From NCBI GenBank assembly GCA_964563495.1, contig CAZLYK010000006.1, positions 8,627 to 72,626 of the forward strand: a DNA stretch of 64,000 nt, written 5' to 3'. Of the stretch, positions 45,342-57,535 are shown piece by piece (within the stretch, counting starts at the first letter, position 1; every line of letters begins with the position of its first letter). The notes beneath the pieces are model-generated. The model saw nothing but the letters and a program-made list of their open reading frames with translations. It ran no database searches and had not been told where the DNA came from. This stretch comes from CAZLYK01 sp964563495. GTDB taxonomy: Bacteria; Acidobacteriota; Blastocatellia; RBC074. The translations under genes and the position numbers were made by a program.

Positions 45342-47327
45342 GTGCGAATTCGCATTTTTTCAGTGTTTCTTCTTCATCTTCTTCTTGCGTTCTGCCCGAC
45401 GAGTGGTATTGCCCAGGAGCCGGCGAGCGGCTCAAAGCAGGCAACCGGCCAACTGGCCGACCAGATGGCTGAGCGACTGAAGAATCGGTTGCCGCAGGAG
45501 CTTTCGCAACTACCGGCGAAGAAGAATGCGCAACCATCCGCGCCGCTGCGAATCAAGCCGCCGGAGACGGCTGTCCAGCAAACAGAGAGGCCGAAGTTGC
45601 GGTTGCCGGAGGAGAGGCCGCTCGGAGCTTCGGGGCCGTCGCGAGACAGGCGCAAGCCGGCGACCGAGGACGCCGATTTTATCGTGATCCAGGACCGCTG
45701 GCGGATCGGCCTGCCTGAAGATCCGAGGTTTCGCAAAGGCGACATCTTCAATCCTTATCGTCAAAACGTCCTCAAAGGCGATTATCCAATCGCCGGCAAC
45801 GACGTCTTTTTGAATATTACGCTCGCCAGCGAGAGCGATTTCAACGTCCGGCGGGTGCCGTTGCCGCAGGGTGTCAGTGCGCAGCTGCCGGGCAGTCTCG
45901 AGTTCTTCGGGCGCGGCCGCCAGGAAGCCTTCAATCAGAACTTCATCTTCTCGCTCGATCTTTTTCGCGGAGATGCGTCGTTCAAACCCGTAGACTGGCG
46001 GTTCAAAGTCACCGGCATCGCCAATCTCAATCTGCTCAACGTGCGTGAGCGCGGGGTCACCAATGTCGACGTGCGCAGGGGGACGACGCGCTGGGACGGG
46101 TTCAACTCGATCGAAGAGGTCTTTTACGAATACCGGATCGGCGACACGCCGAGGATCTTTCCCTTCCTGCGCGGCAAAGGCAGTCGCGATGGCCGATCGC
46201 CCGCTTTCGATACGACCTCGATCCGCGTCGGGATACAGCCGTTCACCAGCGATTTCCGCGGCTTTATCTTCAGCGATGCGAACCTGGGAGCGCGCCTCTT
46301 CGGCAACTTTAGCTCGAACCGCTGGCAGTACAATCTGGCCTACTTCAATCTGCTCGAGAAAGAGACCAACAGCCAGCTCAATACCATCAATTTTGCCGAG
46401 ACCAAATTTCGCAATCAATCGGTCTACATCGCCAATCTCTACCGCCAGGACACATTTGTGCTCGGCTACACGACGCAGTTCAGCCTCCATTACAGCGATG
46501 ACCGTGCGACGGTCGAATACGATCAGAACGGTTTTCTGGTCCGCCCGGCGAGGATCGGCACGGTTACACCGCACCGCGTGCGCTCGGGTTATTTGGGCTG
46601 GACTGGAGACGGTCATTTCGGGCGTTACAATCTGACGCACGCGTTTTACCAGGCGATCGGGCGCGACACCTTCAATCCACTGGCGCAGCGCGGGACGCGG
46701 ATCAACGCCCAGATGGCCGCGGCCGAAGCCTCGGTCGACTATGATTGGCTGCGCTATCGAGTCGGGGTCTTTTACACTTCCGGGGATTCCAAGCCGACTG
46801 ACGGGACGGCGCGCGGGTTCGATGCGATCCTGGACAATCCGAACTTCGCCGGAGGGAGGTTCAGCTTCTGGAACTCACAGGGGATTCGCCTGACGCAGAC
46901 GTCGGTCGCGCTGGTCGAGCCGCGCAGCCTGATCCCCAGCTTGCGCACCAGCAAGCTGCAGGGCCAGGCAAACTTCGTCAATCCGGGTTTGACGCTCTAC
47001 AACGCGGGGATCGATGTCGATCTCACGCCGAAGCTGCGCGGCTTCATTAATTACAATTATTTACGATTCAACCGCACCGAGCCGCTCGAGCTCTTGTTGT
47101 TCCAACCGGCCATTCGCCACGAGATCGGTCACGATCTCGGAGTCGGTTTTATCTACCGGCCGTTGTTGAACGAGAACATCGTCCTGATCGGCGGCGCCTC
47201 GGGTCTCAGACCCGGCCGAGGATTTACGGATATTTACAGCTCGAATTGCAACGGCCTTCCGGCCGGCTGCGGGGCGGGCAGCCCGACCCTCTGGTCGGCT
47301 TTCGTGACCTTGAAATTCGTTTATTGA
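45342..47327 (+). CDS. Outer-membrane beta-barrel protein beside multiheme cytochromes
   Basis: The 661-residue protein has a signal peptide (ending TSGIAQ, about residue 24) and a Pro/Glu/Arg-rich low-complexity linker at about 25-110. A long beta-strand-rich region to the C-terminus ends in aromatic VTLKFVY, as outer-membrane barrels do. Alternating segments such as QYNLAYFNLLEKETNSQ and GFINYNYLRFNRTEP support a barrel. It has no TonB plug. The 10-heme cytochrome begins nine bases downstream, so it could be the porin sheath of a porin-cytochrome conduit, but no MtrB-like motif is recognised. The start is GTG at 45342 with GGAG ten bases upstream. Confidence 0.72.
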   Translation: MRIRIFSVFLLHLLLAFCPTSGIAQEPASGSKQATGQLADQMAERLKNRLPQELSQLPAKKNAQPSAPLRIKPPETAVQQTERPKLRLPEERPLGASGPSRDRRKPATEDADFIVIQDRWRIGLPEDPRFRKGDIFNPYRQNVLKGDYPIAGNDVFLNITLASESDFNVRRVPLPQGVSAQLPGSLEFFGRGRQEAFNQNFIFSLDLFRGDASFKPVDWRFKVTGIANLNLLNVRERGVTNVDVRRGTTRWDGFNSIEEVFYEYRIGDTPRIFPFLRGKGSRDGRSPAFDTTSIRVGIQPFTSDFRGFIFSDANLGARLFGNFSSNRWQYNLAYFNLLEKETNSQLNTINFAETKFRNQSVYIANLYRQDTFVLGYTTQFSLHYSDDRATVEYDQNGFLVRPARIGTVTPHRVRSGYLGWTGDGHFGRYNLTHAFYQAIGRDTFNPLAQRGTRINAQMAAAEASVDYDWLRYRVGVFYTSGDSKPTDGTARGFDAILDNPNFAGGRFSFWNSQGIRLTQTSVALVEPRSLIPSLRTSKLQGQANFVNPGLTLYNAGIDVDLTPKLRGFINYNYLRFNRTEPLELLLFQPAIRHEIGHDLGVGFIYRPLLNENIVLIGGASGLRPGRGFTDIYSSNCNGLPAGCGAGSPTLWSAFVTLKFVY

Positions 47328-47335
47328 ACAGACAA

Positions 47336-51217
<3,882 letters not shown>

Positions 51218-51229
51218 AATAGACAGGAT
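51218..51229 (+). repeat. Minimal GACAGGATT arm forming a gene spacer
   Basis: The spacer between the TAA of the 10-heme gene and the ATG at 51228 is exactly AATAGACAGG, and the next two bases AT belong to both the repeat and the start codon. The repeat therefore supplies both spacer and start. Confidence 0.72.
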
Positions 51230-52211
51230 GAGCTTAATCGAAGTTCGCCAGCTCAAGACCTACTTTGCGACCAAACGCGGCGAGGTCCGCTCGGTCGACG
51301 ACGTCTCGTTGGCCATCGAACCGGGTGAGACGCTGAGCCTGGTCGGCGAATCCGGATGCGGTAAATCGGTGACGGCGCTTTCGATCATGCGCCTGGTTTC
51401 GTCGCCGGGGCGAATCGTCGGCGGAGCGATTATCTTTGAAGGACGCAATCTGCTCGAATTGAGCGAAGGTCAGATGCGCCGGATGCGCGGCGATGATATC
51501 GCCATGATCTTTCAGGATCCGATGACTTCGCTCAATCCGGTTTATACCGTCGGCGAGCAGATCGCCGAGGCGATCAGGCTGCATCGCAAGGTCTCCAAAC
51601 GCGAGGCCTGGAATCAGGCGATCGAGGGCATGCGCGATGTTTCAATACCGGCGCCCGAAGTCCGCGCGAAAACCTATCCGCACGAGATGTCCGGAGGCAT
51701 GCGCCAGCGGGTCATGATCGCCATGGCTCTGGCTTGTGACCCGAAGCTCCTGATCGCCGACGAGCCGACGACTGCGCTCGATGTGACGATCCAGGCGCAG
51801 ATCCTCGATCTTTTGACCGAATTGCGCGAGAAGAGGAACCTCGCCATCCTGCTCATCACCCACGATCTGGGGGTCGTCGCCGAGACCTCCGATCGCGTCG
51901 CGGTCATGTATGCCGGAAAGATCGTCGAAGAGGCGTCCGTCAAAGAGGTCTTCAGCCAACCGAGACATCCATACACCGAAGGACTGCTCCGCGCCGTGCC
52001 GCGGCTGGATGAGTCCAGCCAAGAGAAGAAGAAGCGGTTGCTGACGATCGAGGGCGTAGTCCCGAACCCGTTGGATCTCCCGCCGGGTTGCCGGTTTGCA
52101 CCGCGTTGCCCGCACGCCCGCGAGGAATGCGGCGCGAGCGAGATCGAATTGATGCCGATCGGATCTCATCATGCAACCCGCTGCATTCGGGCCGGAGAGA
52201 TTTACGGATAG
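51228..52211 (+). CDS. Oligopeptide/dipeptide ABC transporter ATPase, OppD/DppD type
   Basis: The 327-residue ATPase has Walker A GESGCGKSVTALSIM, Q-loop MIFQDPMTSLNPVYTVGEQ, signature MSGGMRQRVMIAMAL, Walker B LLIADEPTTALD and switch His in LITHDLGVVAE. The C-terminal oligopeptide-family (oligo_HPY) region NPLDLPPGCRFAPRCPHARE includes its cysteine pair. It pairs with the OppF-like gene 12 bases downstream; permease and binding-protein genes are absent from the window. I start at 51228 (MSLIEVRQL); a frame from 51198 overlaps the cytochrome gene. Confidence 0.92.
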   Translation: MSLIEVRQLKTYFATKRGEVRSVDDVSLAIEPGETLSLVGESGCGKSVTALSIMRLVSSPGRIVGGAIIFEGRNLLELSEGQMRRMRGDDIAMIFQDPMTSLNPVYTVGEQIAEAIRLHRKVSKREAWNQAIEGMRDVSIPAPEVRAKTYPHEMSGGMRQRVMIAMALACDPKLLIADEPTTALDVTIQAQILDLLTELREKRNLAILLITHDLGVVAETSDRVAVMYAGKIVEEASVKEVFSQPRHPYTEGLLRAVPRLDESSQEKKKRLLTIEGVVPNPLDLPPGCRFAPRCPHAREECGASEIELMPIGSHHATRCIRAGEIYG

Positions 52212-52223
52212 ACGGGATTTTCT

Positions 52224-53171
52224 ATGCCCCTAGTCGAAGTCGAAGACCTGAAAAAACACTTTCCCGCGGCGCATAAACAGGTTGTTCGCGCAGTCGACGG
52301 AGTCTCATTTTCGATCCGGCAAGGCGAAACTCTGGGTCTGGTCGGCGAATCGGGCTGCGGCAAGACTACCATCGGGCGCTGCCTGCTCAGATTGATCGAG
52401 CCGACGAGCGGCGACATTCGCTTCGATGACCTGCATCTGCAGGAGCTTGGGCGAGCGGATCTACGCGAGCTGCGTCGCCGCATGCAGATCATCTTTCAGG
52501 ACCCTTATTCATCTCTCAATCCGCGCATGAAAGTCGGTCAGATCATCGGCGAACCGCTGGTGATCCACCGGCTCGGCGGAAAGGTGGAGCGCCGGGAAAG
52601 GGTGGTTGAGCTTTTAAGCGTGGTCGGTCTGGATCCGGCGTATGCCGATCGTTATCCTCATCAATTCAGCGGCGGGCAACGCCAGCGCATAGGCATCGCC
52701 CGGGCGCTGGCGTTGAACCCCGACTTTATCGTCGCGGATGAGCCGGTATCCGCCCTGGATGTCTCGGTCCAGGCCCAGATCGTCAACCTGCTTCAGGATC
52801 TGCAGGAGAAGTTCGGCCTGACCTATCTCTTCATCTCGCACGGACTGGCGGTGGTCAAACATATCTCTACCCGAGTCGGGGTCATGTATCTGGGGAAGCT
52901 GGTCGAGCTCGCCTCCTCCGAAGAGATTTACGCCAAGCCATCGCACCCCTACACACAGGCGCTGCTCGCCGCAATCCCGGTGACCGACCCCGAAGAAAAG
53001 CCGGCGAGGGGGACTAGATTGGGCGGGGACGTGCCGACGCCTCTCAACCCGCCCCCCGGATGCCGCTTCCACACCCGCTGCCCTCACGCCATGGCCAGGT
53101 GCAGGGTCGAAGAGCCTCAATTAAAGGAAATTTCGGCGGGTCACTGGGCGGCGTGTTTTCTTCACGAATAA
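52224..53171 (+). CDS. Oligopeptide/dipeptide ABC transporter ATPase, OppF/DppF type
   Basis: The 315-residue partner ATPase has the OppF-type start PLVEVEDLKKHFP, Walker A GESGCGKTTIGRCLL, Q-loop IIFQDPYSSLNPRMKVGQI, signature FSGGQRQRIGIARAL, Walker B IVADEPVSALD and a switch His in FISHGLAVVKH. It ends with the oligopeptide-family tail NPPPGCRFHTRCPHAMARC. With the preceding gene it should energise peptide uptake, but the membrane subunits must be encoded elsewhere. A short relic of the repeat (ATAGACGGGATT, 52208-52219) lies just before the ATG. Confidence 0.92.
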   Translation: MPLVEVEDLKKHFPAAHKQVVRAVDGVSFSIRQGETLGLVGESGCGKTTIGRCLLRLIEPTSGDIRFDDLHLQELGRADLRELRRRMQIIFQDPYSSLNPRMKVGQIIGEPLVIHRLGGKVERRERVVELLSVVGLDPAYADRYPHQFSGGQRQRIGIARALALNPDFIVADEPVSALDVSVQAQIVNLLQDLQEKFGLTYLFISHGLAVVKHISTRVGVMYLGKLVELASSEEIYAKPSHPYTQALLAAIPVTDPEEKPARGTRLGGDVPTPLNPPPGCRFHTRCPHAMARCRVEEPQLKEISAGHWAACFLHE

Positions 53172-53284
53172 GCGGTAATATCTCTCTCTCCGTATCAACA
53201 AGTTTTCAGAGTTCAGCGTTAAGTCGTCAGTTGTGCACGGGCCTCCGTCAGAAGCCCCCAACCAGCCTTTAACCAGGAGGAACT

Positions 53285-54067
53285 ATGAATCCGGAACTGA
53301 GCTACGCTTCTCAACCCGAAAATGTAACCCCGGAGCCGACACCGCAAGGGTTTTTCAATCGTCTCGTCGGCGTCTACTTCTCCCCCGGAGAGACCTTCGC
53401 CGAGATCGGTCGCGCCCCACGGATAATTGTCCCGATGATCGTGCTGCTCATCTGTGTGATCGTCGGGGTCATGATCACATTTAGCCGGCTGCCGATGGAC
53501 AAGCTCATGACTCAGCGAATCGATGATGCCGTTCAATCCGGGCAGCTCAACCAGGAGCAGGCCGATCGCCAGCGCGAACAGATGGCCAAGATGGCGCCGT
53601 TTATGAAAATCGGCGGACCGATTATCGCCGCGATCTCGATCGTAGTGATCACCCTGATCATCGCCGGAATAGCCAAATTGGTCAGCATGATGATGGGAAT
53701 CGAGAATGGCTTTATGCCGCTCTGGGCGGTGGCGATCTATACTACACTGGCCGTCTCGATCATCTCCTCGATCCTCTTTATCATCCTGCTCTTCCTCAAG
53801 CCTGCCGATGAGTTCGACCTCAACAATCCACTCGGGTCAAACCTCGCGGCGTTGCTCTCGATGGTCGGAGCAGGCGAGCTGCCGAAATTTCTCAAAGGCC
53901 TGCTGACCTACGTCGATGTGTTCTATATCTGGAAGATCATCCTGCTCGGGATCGGGTTCGCCGCCGTCTCGCGTAAGCTGAAGACCTCGACCTCGATCGT
54001 TGTCACTTCAATCGTCGCCCTGGTTTTCGCCCTCGCCGGCGCCGCCTGGACATCGATGTTTGGTTAA
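53285..54067 (+). CDS. Yip1-family membrane protein
   Basis: The 260-residue protein has a cytoplasmic N-terminal region (GFFNRLVGVYFSPGETFAEI, the usual Yip1 opening in bacteria) and about five transmembrane helices. These include IIVPMIVLLICVIVGVMITF, IIAAISIVVITLIIAGIA and SIISSILFIILLFL. A conserved DEFDLNNPLGSNLAALL loop precedes the last helices. The family's role in bacteria is not settled. AGGAGG sits four bases before the ATG at 53285. It stands alone and ends in a terminator. Confidence 0.88.
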   Translation: MNPELSYASQPENVTPEPTPQGFFNRLVGVYFSPGETFAEIGRAPRIIVPMIVLLICVIVGVMITFSRLPMDKLMTQRIDDAVQSGQLNQEQADRQREQMAKMAPFMKIGGPIIAAISIVVITLIIAGIAKLVSMMMGIENGFMPLWAVAIYTTLAVSIISSILFIILLFLKPADEFDLNNPLGSNLAALLSMVGAGELPKFLKGLLTYVDVFYIWKIILLGIGFAAVSRKLKTSTSIVVTSIVALVFALAGAAWTSMFG

Positions 54068-54069
54068 AA

Positions 54070-54119
54070 AATAGAGGGGATCGATAAGACGCCGCCTTGT
54101 CAATCCCCTCTGTTTTTTT
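54070..54119 (+). terminator. Terminator hairpin with a degenerate repeat origin
   Basis: AGAGGGGAT (54073-54081) pairs with ATCCCCTCT (54103-54111), then GTTTTTTT follows. The outer sequence AAAATAGAGGGGATCGA resembles a decayed GACAGGATT arm, which suggests that a palindrome here has become a terminator. Confidence 0.75.
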
Positions 54120-54141
54120 GTGCTGAGAAAGGACTGGTTTT

Positions 54142-55815
54142 ATGTGGAGTCAAAAGCGAGCGGTCAGAAGCGCGCCGGTCTATGATGTCGTCATTGTCGG
54201 ATCGGGCGCCGCCGGGGGTACCGCAGCCTGGGTGCTGGTTCAGGCCGGGTTGAAAGTCGCCATGCTCGAAGCCGGGCCGCTGCGCAAACACCTGGTCGAT
54301 TTTCCCTATCACGAACCTTTCCCATACGATGATCCTTATCGCGGTCTGAAAGGCGAGCTGTCGAAGAGCGAAGAGTTCAAGAAAAAGTATTCGCTCACCG
54401 GCAGCTCACCCGATGAGCCATACACTACGCCCGAAAAGATGCCTTACGAATGGTTCAGGGCGCGCAACGTCGGCGGGCGCACCATGTTCTGGGGACGATT
54501 CGCGAACCGCTTCAACGAAACGGACTTCAAAGCCTATTCGACCGACGGTCAAGGCAAGGACTGGCCGGTCACATATCAGGAGATCGCGCCCTATTACGAC
54601 AAGGCCGAGATCTTCATGGGAGTCTGCGGAGCCAAAGAGAACCACCCAGACCTGCCCGATGCCGATAACTTCCTGCCCCCGGCGGCCTATAAATGCTCCG
54701 ACGTGGTGATCAAGAGCGCGGCCGAGAAGGTCGGGCTGCGCACGATTCGCGTCCGCCGAGCGATGCTGACCAAGCCTTACAACGGCTACGCCGCCTGCCA
54801 CTACTGCAACGGCTGTGATGACGGCTGCGAATCGCATTCGTTCTATAATTCGGCTTTCCGCCAGGTCGTCCCTTTGATCCAGAAATATCCGAAGAACTTC
54901 ATGCTGATCCCCAACGCCATGGCGGACAAGATCAATCTCAACGCCAGGGGGCTGGCGAGCGGCGTCAGTTATATCGACAAGGCGACCGGTAAGAGCCGCG
55001 AAGTCAAAGCCCGCTCGGTCATGGTCGCCTGCGGCACGCTCGAAACCACGCGGTTGCTGCTCTTGTCGGGGATCGCCAATTCGAGCGGCATGGTCGGGAA
55101 GAACTTTATGGAGCACCTGGATGTCGGCGCTCAGGCCTATTTCCCCGAGCTTTTCTGGAAAGACCGCGAGGCGGGGGACGGCATTGGCGGTTCGCACATC
55201 GTCATTCCCTGGTTCGGCTATTTCCGTCCGAACGAAAAGCGCGACTTCGTCCGCGGCTTCCAGATCGAACCGTCATCGCGCATCCGTATGCGGCCGGATA
55301 AGAACGCCAAAAACATTCCCGGTTTCGGCAGCCAGTTCAAGCGCGAGGTGCGCAAATGGACCGGCGCCCGCGTCATCCTGGCCGCGCACGGAGAGATGCT
55401 CCCTTCACCAAAGAAATTCGTCGAGCTCGACCCGAACGTCAAGGATAAATGGGGCATCCCGGTGATCAGGATCCATCACCCGCTCGAAGAGAATGATGAC
55501 AATATGTATAAGTATATTCGCCGCACCTATGAAGAGATCTTCACGGCGGCCAGGGCAATCGAAGTCAGACTGCCGAAAGAGCCGGATTCCCCGGGCCATT
55601 CGATCCATGAACTGGGCGCCGCGCACATGGGCAGCGACGCGAAGACCTCGGTCCTCAACCGGTTTAACCAATCCTGGGACGTCAAGAACCTCTTCGTGAT
55701 CGACGCCGCGGCTTTCACCTCGGCCACGCACAAGAATCCGACATTGACGATCATGGCGCTGAGCTGGCGATCTTCCGAGTACATGCTCAGCGAAATGAAG
55801 AAAGGGAACCTGTAA
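54142..55815 (+). CDS. GMC-family flavoprotein oxidoreductase
   Basis: The 557-residue FAD enzyme has the dinucleotide-binding motif VVIVGSGAAGGTAAWVL near residue 15 and MLEAGPLRK. It has the GMC substrate-side motif VGGRTMFWGRFANRF and a Cys-rich CHYCNGCDDGCESHSF segment as in gluconate and fructose dehydrogenase-like members. The active-site end is SIHELGAAHMGSD with THKNPTLTIMALSWRSSEY. It probably oxidises an alcohol or sugar; the substrate is unknown. It has no twin-arginine signal of its own and no adjacent cytochrome or small subunit, so its electron acceptor is unclear. Confidence 0.88.
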   Translation: MWSQKRAVRSAPVYDVVIVGSGAAGGTAAWVLVQAGLKVAMLEAGPLRKHLVDFPYHEPFPYDDPYRGLKGELSKSEEFKKKYSLTGSSPDEPYTTPEKMPYEWFRARNVGGRTMFWGRFANRFNETDFKAYSTDGQGKDWPVTYQEIAPYYDKAEIFMGVCGAKENHPDLPDADNFLPPAAYKCSDVVIKSAAEKVGLRTIRVRRAMLTKPYNGYAACHYCNGCDDGCESHSFYNSAFRQVVPLIQKYPKNFMLIPNAMADKINLNARGLASGVSYIDKATGKSREVKARSVMVACGTLETTRLLLLSGIANSSGMVGKNFMEHLDVGAQAYFPELFWKDREAGDGIGGSHIVIPWFGYFRPNEKRDFVRGFQIEPSSRIRMRPDKNAKNIPGFGSQFKREVRKWTGARVILAAHGEMLPSPKKFVELDPNVKDKWGIPVIRIHHPLEENDDNMYKYIRRTYEEIFTAARAIEVRLPKEPDSPGHSIHELGAAHMGSDAKTSVLNRFNQSWDVKNLFVIDAAAFTSATHKNPTLTIMALSWRSSEYMLSEMKKGNL

Positions 55816-55817
55816 AA

Positions 55818-55856
55818 AATAGACAGGATTGACAAGACCCGTCAATCCTGTCTATT
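55818..55856. repeat. Short GACAGGATT hairpin
   Basis: AATAGACAGGATTGAC and its exact complement GTCAATCCTGTCTATT enclose only seven bases. This is the shortest complete copy and shows that the outer 16 bases are the core of the arm. It lies three bases past the GMC oxidoreductase stop. Confidence 0.93.
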
Positions 55857-55868
55857 CCACTCAATCAA

Positions 55869-57446
55869 ATGGCGAGCCCGATAATTCCGCATTCCGCGTT
55901 CCGCATTCTGCATTTTCTTCTCTGTCTCGCGCATCTACTCGTTTTGGTCTTTCTCGCCCGCCAGCATCCGTTCGGCAATTTCGCAACGGAGACGGATTTC
56001 TATCAATTTTATGCGCCGGATGCCGAGCGGATCGCGGCCGGCCAATTTCCATTGAATACATATCAAGGACCGGGATATCCGGCTTTGCTGGCGATCATCA
56101 ACCGTCTGAGCGGAGGCGATCTTTTTCTCGCCGGAAAATGGTTGTCGGTGATCTGTGCGGTAATCTGCGGGTGGCTGGTCTTCATCCTCTTCTCCCGCGC
56201 CTTCGGAGATGCGGTCGGGATCGGCGCGCAATTGATCGCCATCGTCAGCGGCGAGTTCCCTCAATTTTCGATCAACGCCGCCACCGATATATTCTTTTTG
56301 CTGATCTGCCTGGCGACCCTGGTGGCGCTGACCGGCGACCGGCTCTCGGTCAGGTGGCGCGTTACGCACGCCTCGATTCTGACCGGCCTCGCTTATCTGA
56401 CACGTTATAACGGGGTGTTTCTGCTCGCCGCCTTTTTGATCGGGGTCGTCCTCCTGAACCTCTTCGAAGAGAGCCGTCGTGAGCGGGCGAAACTGGCGGT
56501 GATCATCCTGGCCGTCTTTTTGATCACGGTCATGCCGTGGCTGACGGCGAACTATCGCCATCATGGCTCGCCTTTTTACAACACCAACTATTTGAACATG
56601 GCAACCGAGTTCTATCCCGAGCTCGTCGCCGGCAAGACCAACCAGGACGCGACGCGGGCCCTCGAGCAGAGATTCAAATCCTTCGGTGATGTGCTCAATT
56701 ATGATCCGAAACGTGTGCTGGCCCATTATCCGGCCAATCTGCTTGAGAGCGTGCGTCTGAGTATTTTCGGCGAGCTGGTCAATCGCTGGGTCGGGTGTCT
56801 GGCGGTTCTGGGGGTGCTGCTGGCGCTGATTGAAAGAAGATCGAAGCTGGTTTTGCTGCTCCTCACGGCCGGGGCGATCTATCTATTATTGATGGCGCTC
56901 AATCATTGGGAGACTCGATACTATTTTTTCATCATGGTTCTGCTCGCCGGCTTCGCGGTCGGTGCCGTCGCCAGGCTGTCGGAGCTGGCGCAACGAGTGA
57001 TCCGGCTCGCCTCGCCGGCAGACGCGCTGGTCCCGACCTTGCTGGTCGCTGCGTTGTGCGCCTTGTCACTGGCTGAATCAGGCAAAGACGTCAAGCGCTT
57101 TCTCGCCGCCCAGCCGTGGGAGATCCTCGCCGCTAGAGATTACCTAACCAGCGCTAATCCATCCGGGGCGCACCTGCGCATCGTTGCGCGCAAGCCGCAC
57201 CTGCCTTACCTGGCGCGCGGCGAATGGGTCTTCTTTCCGCAAGTCAGATCGATCGAGGAGTTCCGCCTCTGGGTCGAGAGCAATCGCGTCGATTACATCG
57301 CGATCGGCAAGCGTGAGCTCAAAGAACGGAAAGAACTCGCCCCCCTCGGCGACCCTGAGAAGGCGCCGGATTGGCTCAAAGCCGTCTGGGTGCACGACGA
57401 CCCGCCCTTCATCCTTTATCGCCCGGTAGAGAATAGACAGGATTGA
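55869..57446 (+). CDS. PMT/ArnT-type membrane glycosyltransferase
   Basis: The 525-residue protein has about ten to twelve transmembrane helices and the GT39/PMT-2-like first loop TETDFYQFYAPDAERIAAGQ, with YQGPGYPALLAI typical of the family. The C-terminal region is soluble (RSIEEFRLWVESNRVDYIAI). It probably transfers a sugar from a lipid carrier to a cell-surface acceptor. No Shine-Dalgarno is evident, and the first residues (IIPHSAFRIL) are encoded by a heptanucleotide repeat at 55884-55911. The true start is therefore uncertain, but the first helix favours the ATG at 55869. The C-terminal NRQD comes from the repeat at 57432. Confidence 0.8.
   Translation: MASPIIPHSAFRILHFLLCLAHLLVLVFLARQHPFGNFATETDFYQFYAPDAERIAAGQFPLNTYQGPGYPALLAIINRLSGGDLFLAGKWLSVICAVICGWLVFILFSRAFGDAVGIGAQLIAIVSGEFPQFSINAATDIFFLLICLATLVALTGDRLSVRWRVTHASILTGLAYLTRYNGVFLLAAFLIGVVLLNLFEESRRERAKLAVIILAVFLITVMPWLTANYRHHGSPFYNTNYLNMATEFYPELVAGKTNQDATRALEQRFKSFGDVLNYDPKRVLAHYPANLLESVRLSIFGELVNRWVGCLAVLGVLLALIERRSKLVLLLLTAGAIYLLLMALNHWETRYYFFIMVLLAGFAVGAVARLSELAQRVIRLASPADALVPTLLVAALCALSLAESGKDVKRFLAAQPWEILAARDYLTSANPSGAHLRIVARKPHLPYLARGEWVFFPQVRSIEEFRLWVESNRVDYIAIGKRELKERKELAPLGDPEKAPDWLKAVWVHDDPPFILYRPVENRQD
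55884..55911 (+). repeat. Heptanucleotide tandem inside a glycosyltransferase 5' end
   Basis: ATTCCGC, ATTCCGC, GTTCCGC and ATTCTGC follow directly. A 7-base unit reads as a 7-residue peptide period (HSAFRIP-like) in any frame. It lies in the first 15 codons of the glycosyltransferase gene. Confidence 0.85.
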
Positions 57447-57535
57447 CATGATTTTTGCAGGATTGAGCAGGATATTTTTCTGCCTCGTCTTTGATCCTGT
57501 TTAATCCTGCAAAAATCATGTCAATCCTGTCTATT
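57432..57535. repeat. Full GACAGGATT palindrome between convergent genes
   Basis: The left arm AATAGACAGGATTGACATG, inner TTTTTGCAGGATTGAGCAGG, and complementary right arm (AAAAATCATGTCAATCC) share the ACATGATT variant. It gives the glycosyltransferase its NRQD-TGA tail and glpD its TAG stop. Confidence 0.93.

Noticed and set aside
45218..45472. 84-codon frame before the barrel gene
   Set aside because: It overlaps the signal peptide region of the barrel gene in another frame and has no supporting start.
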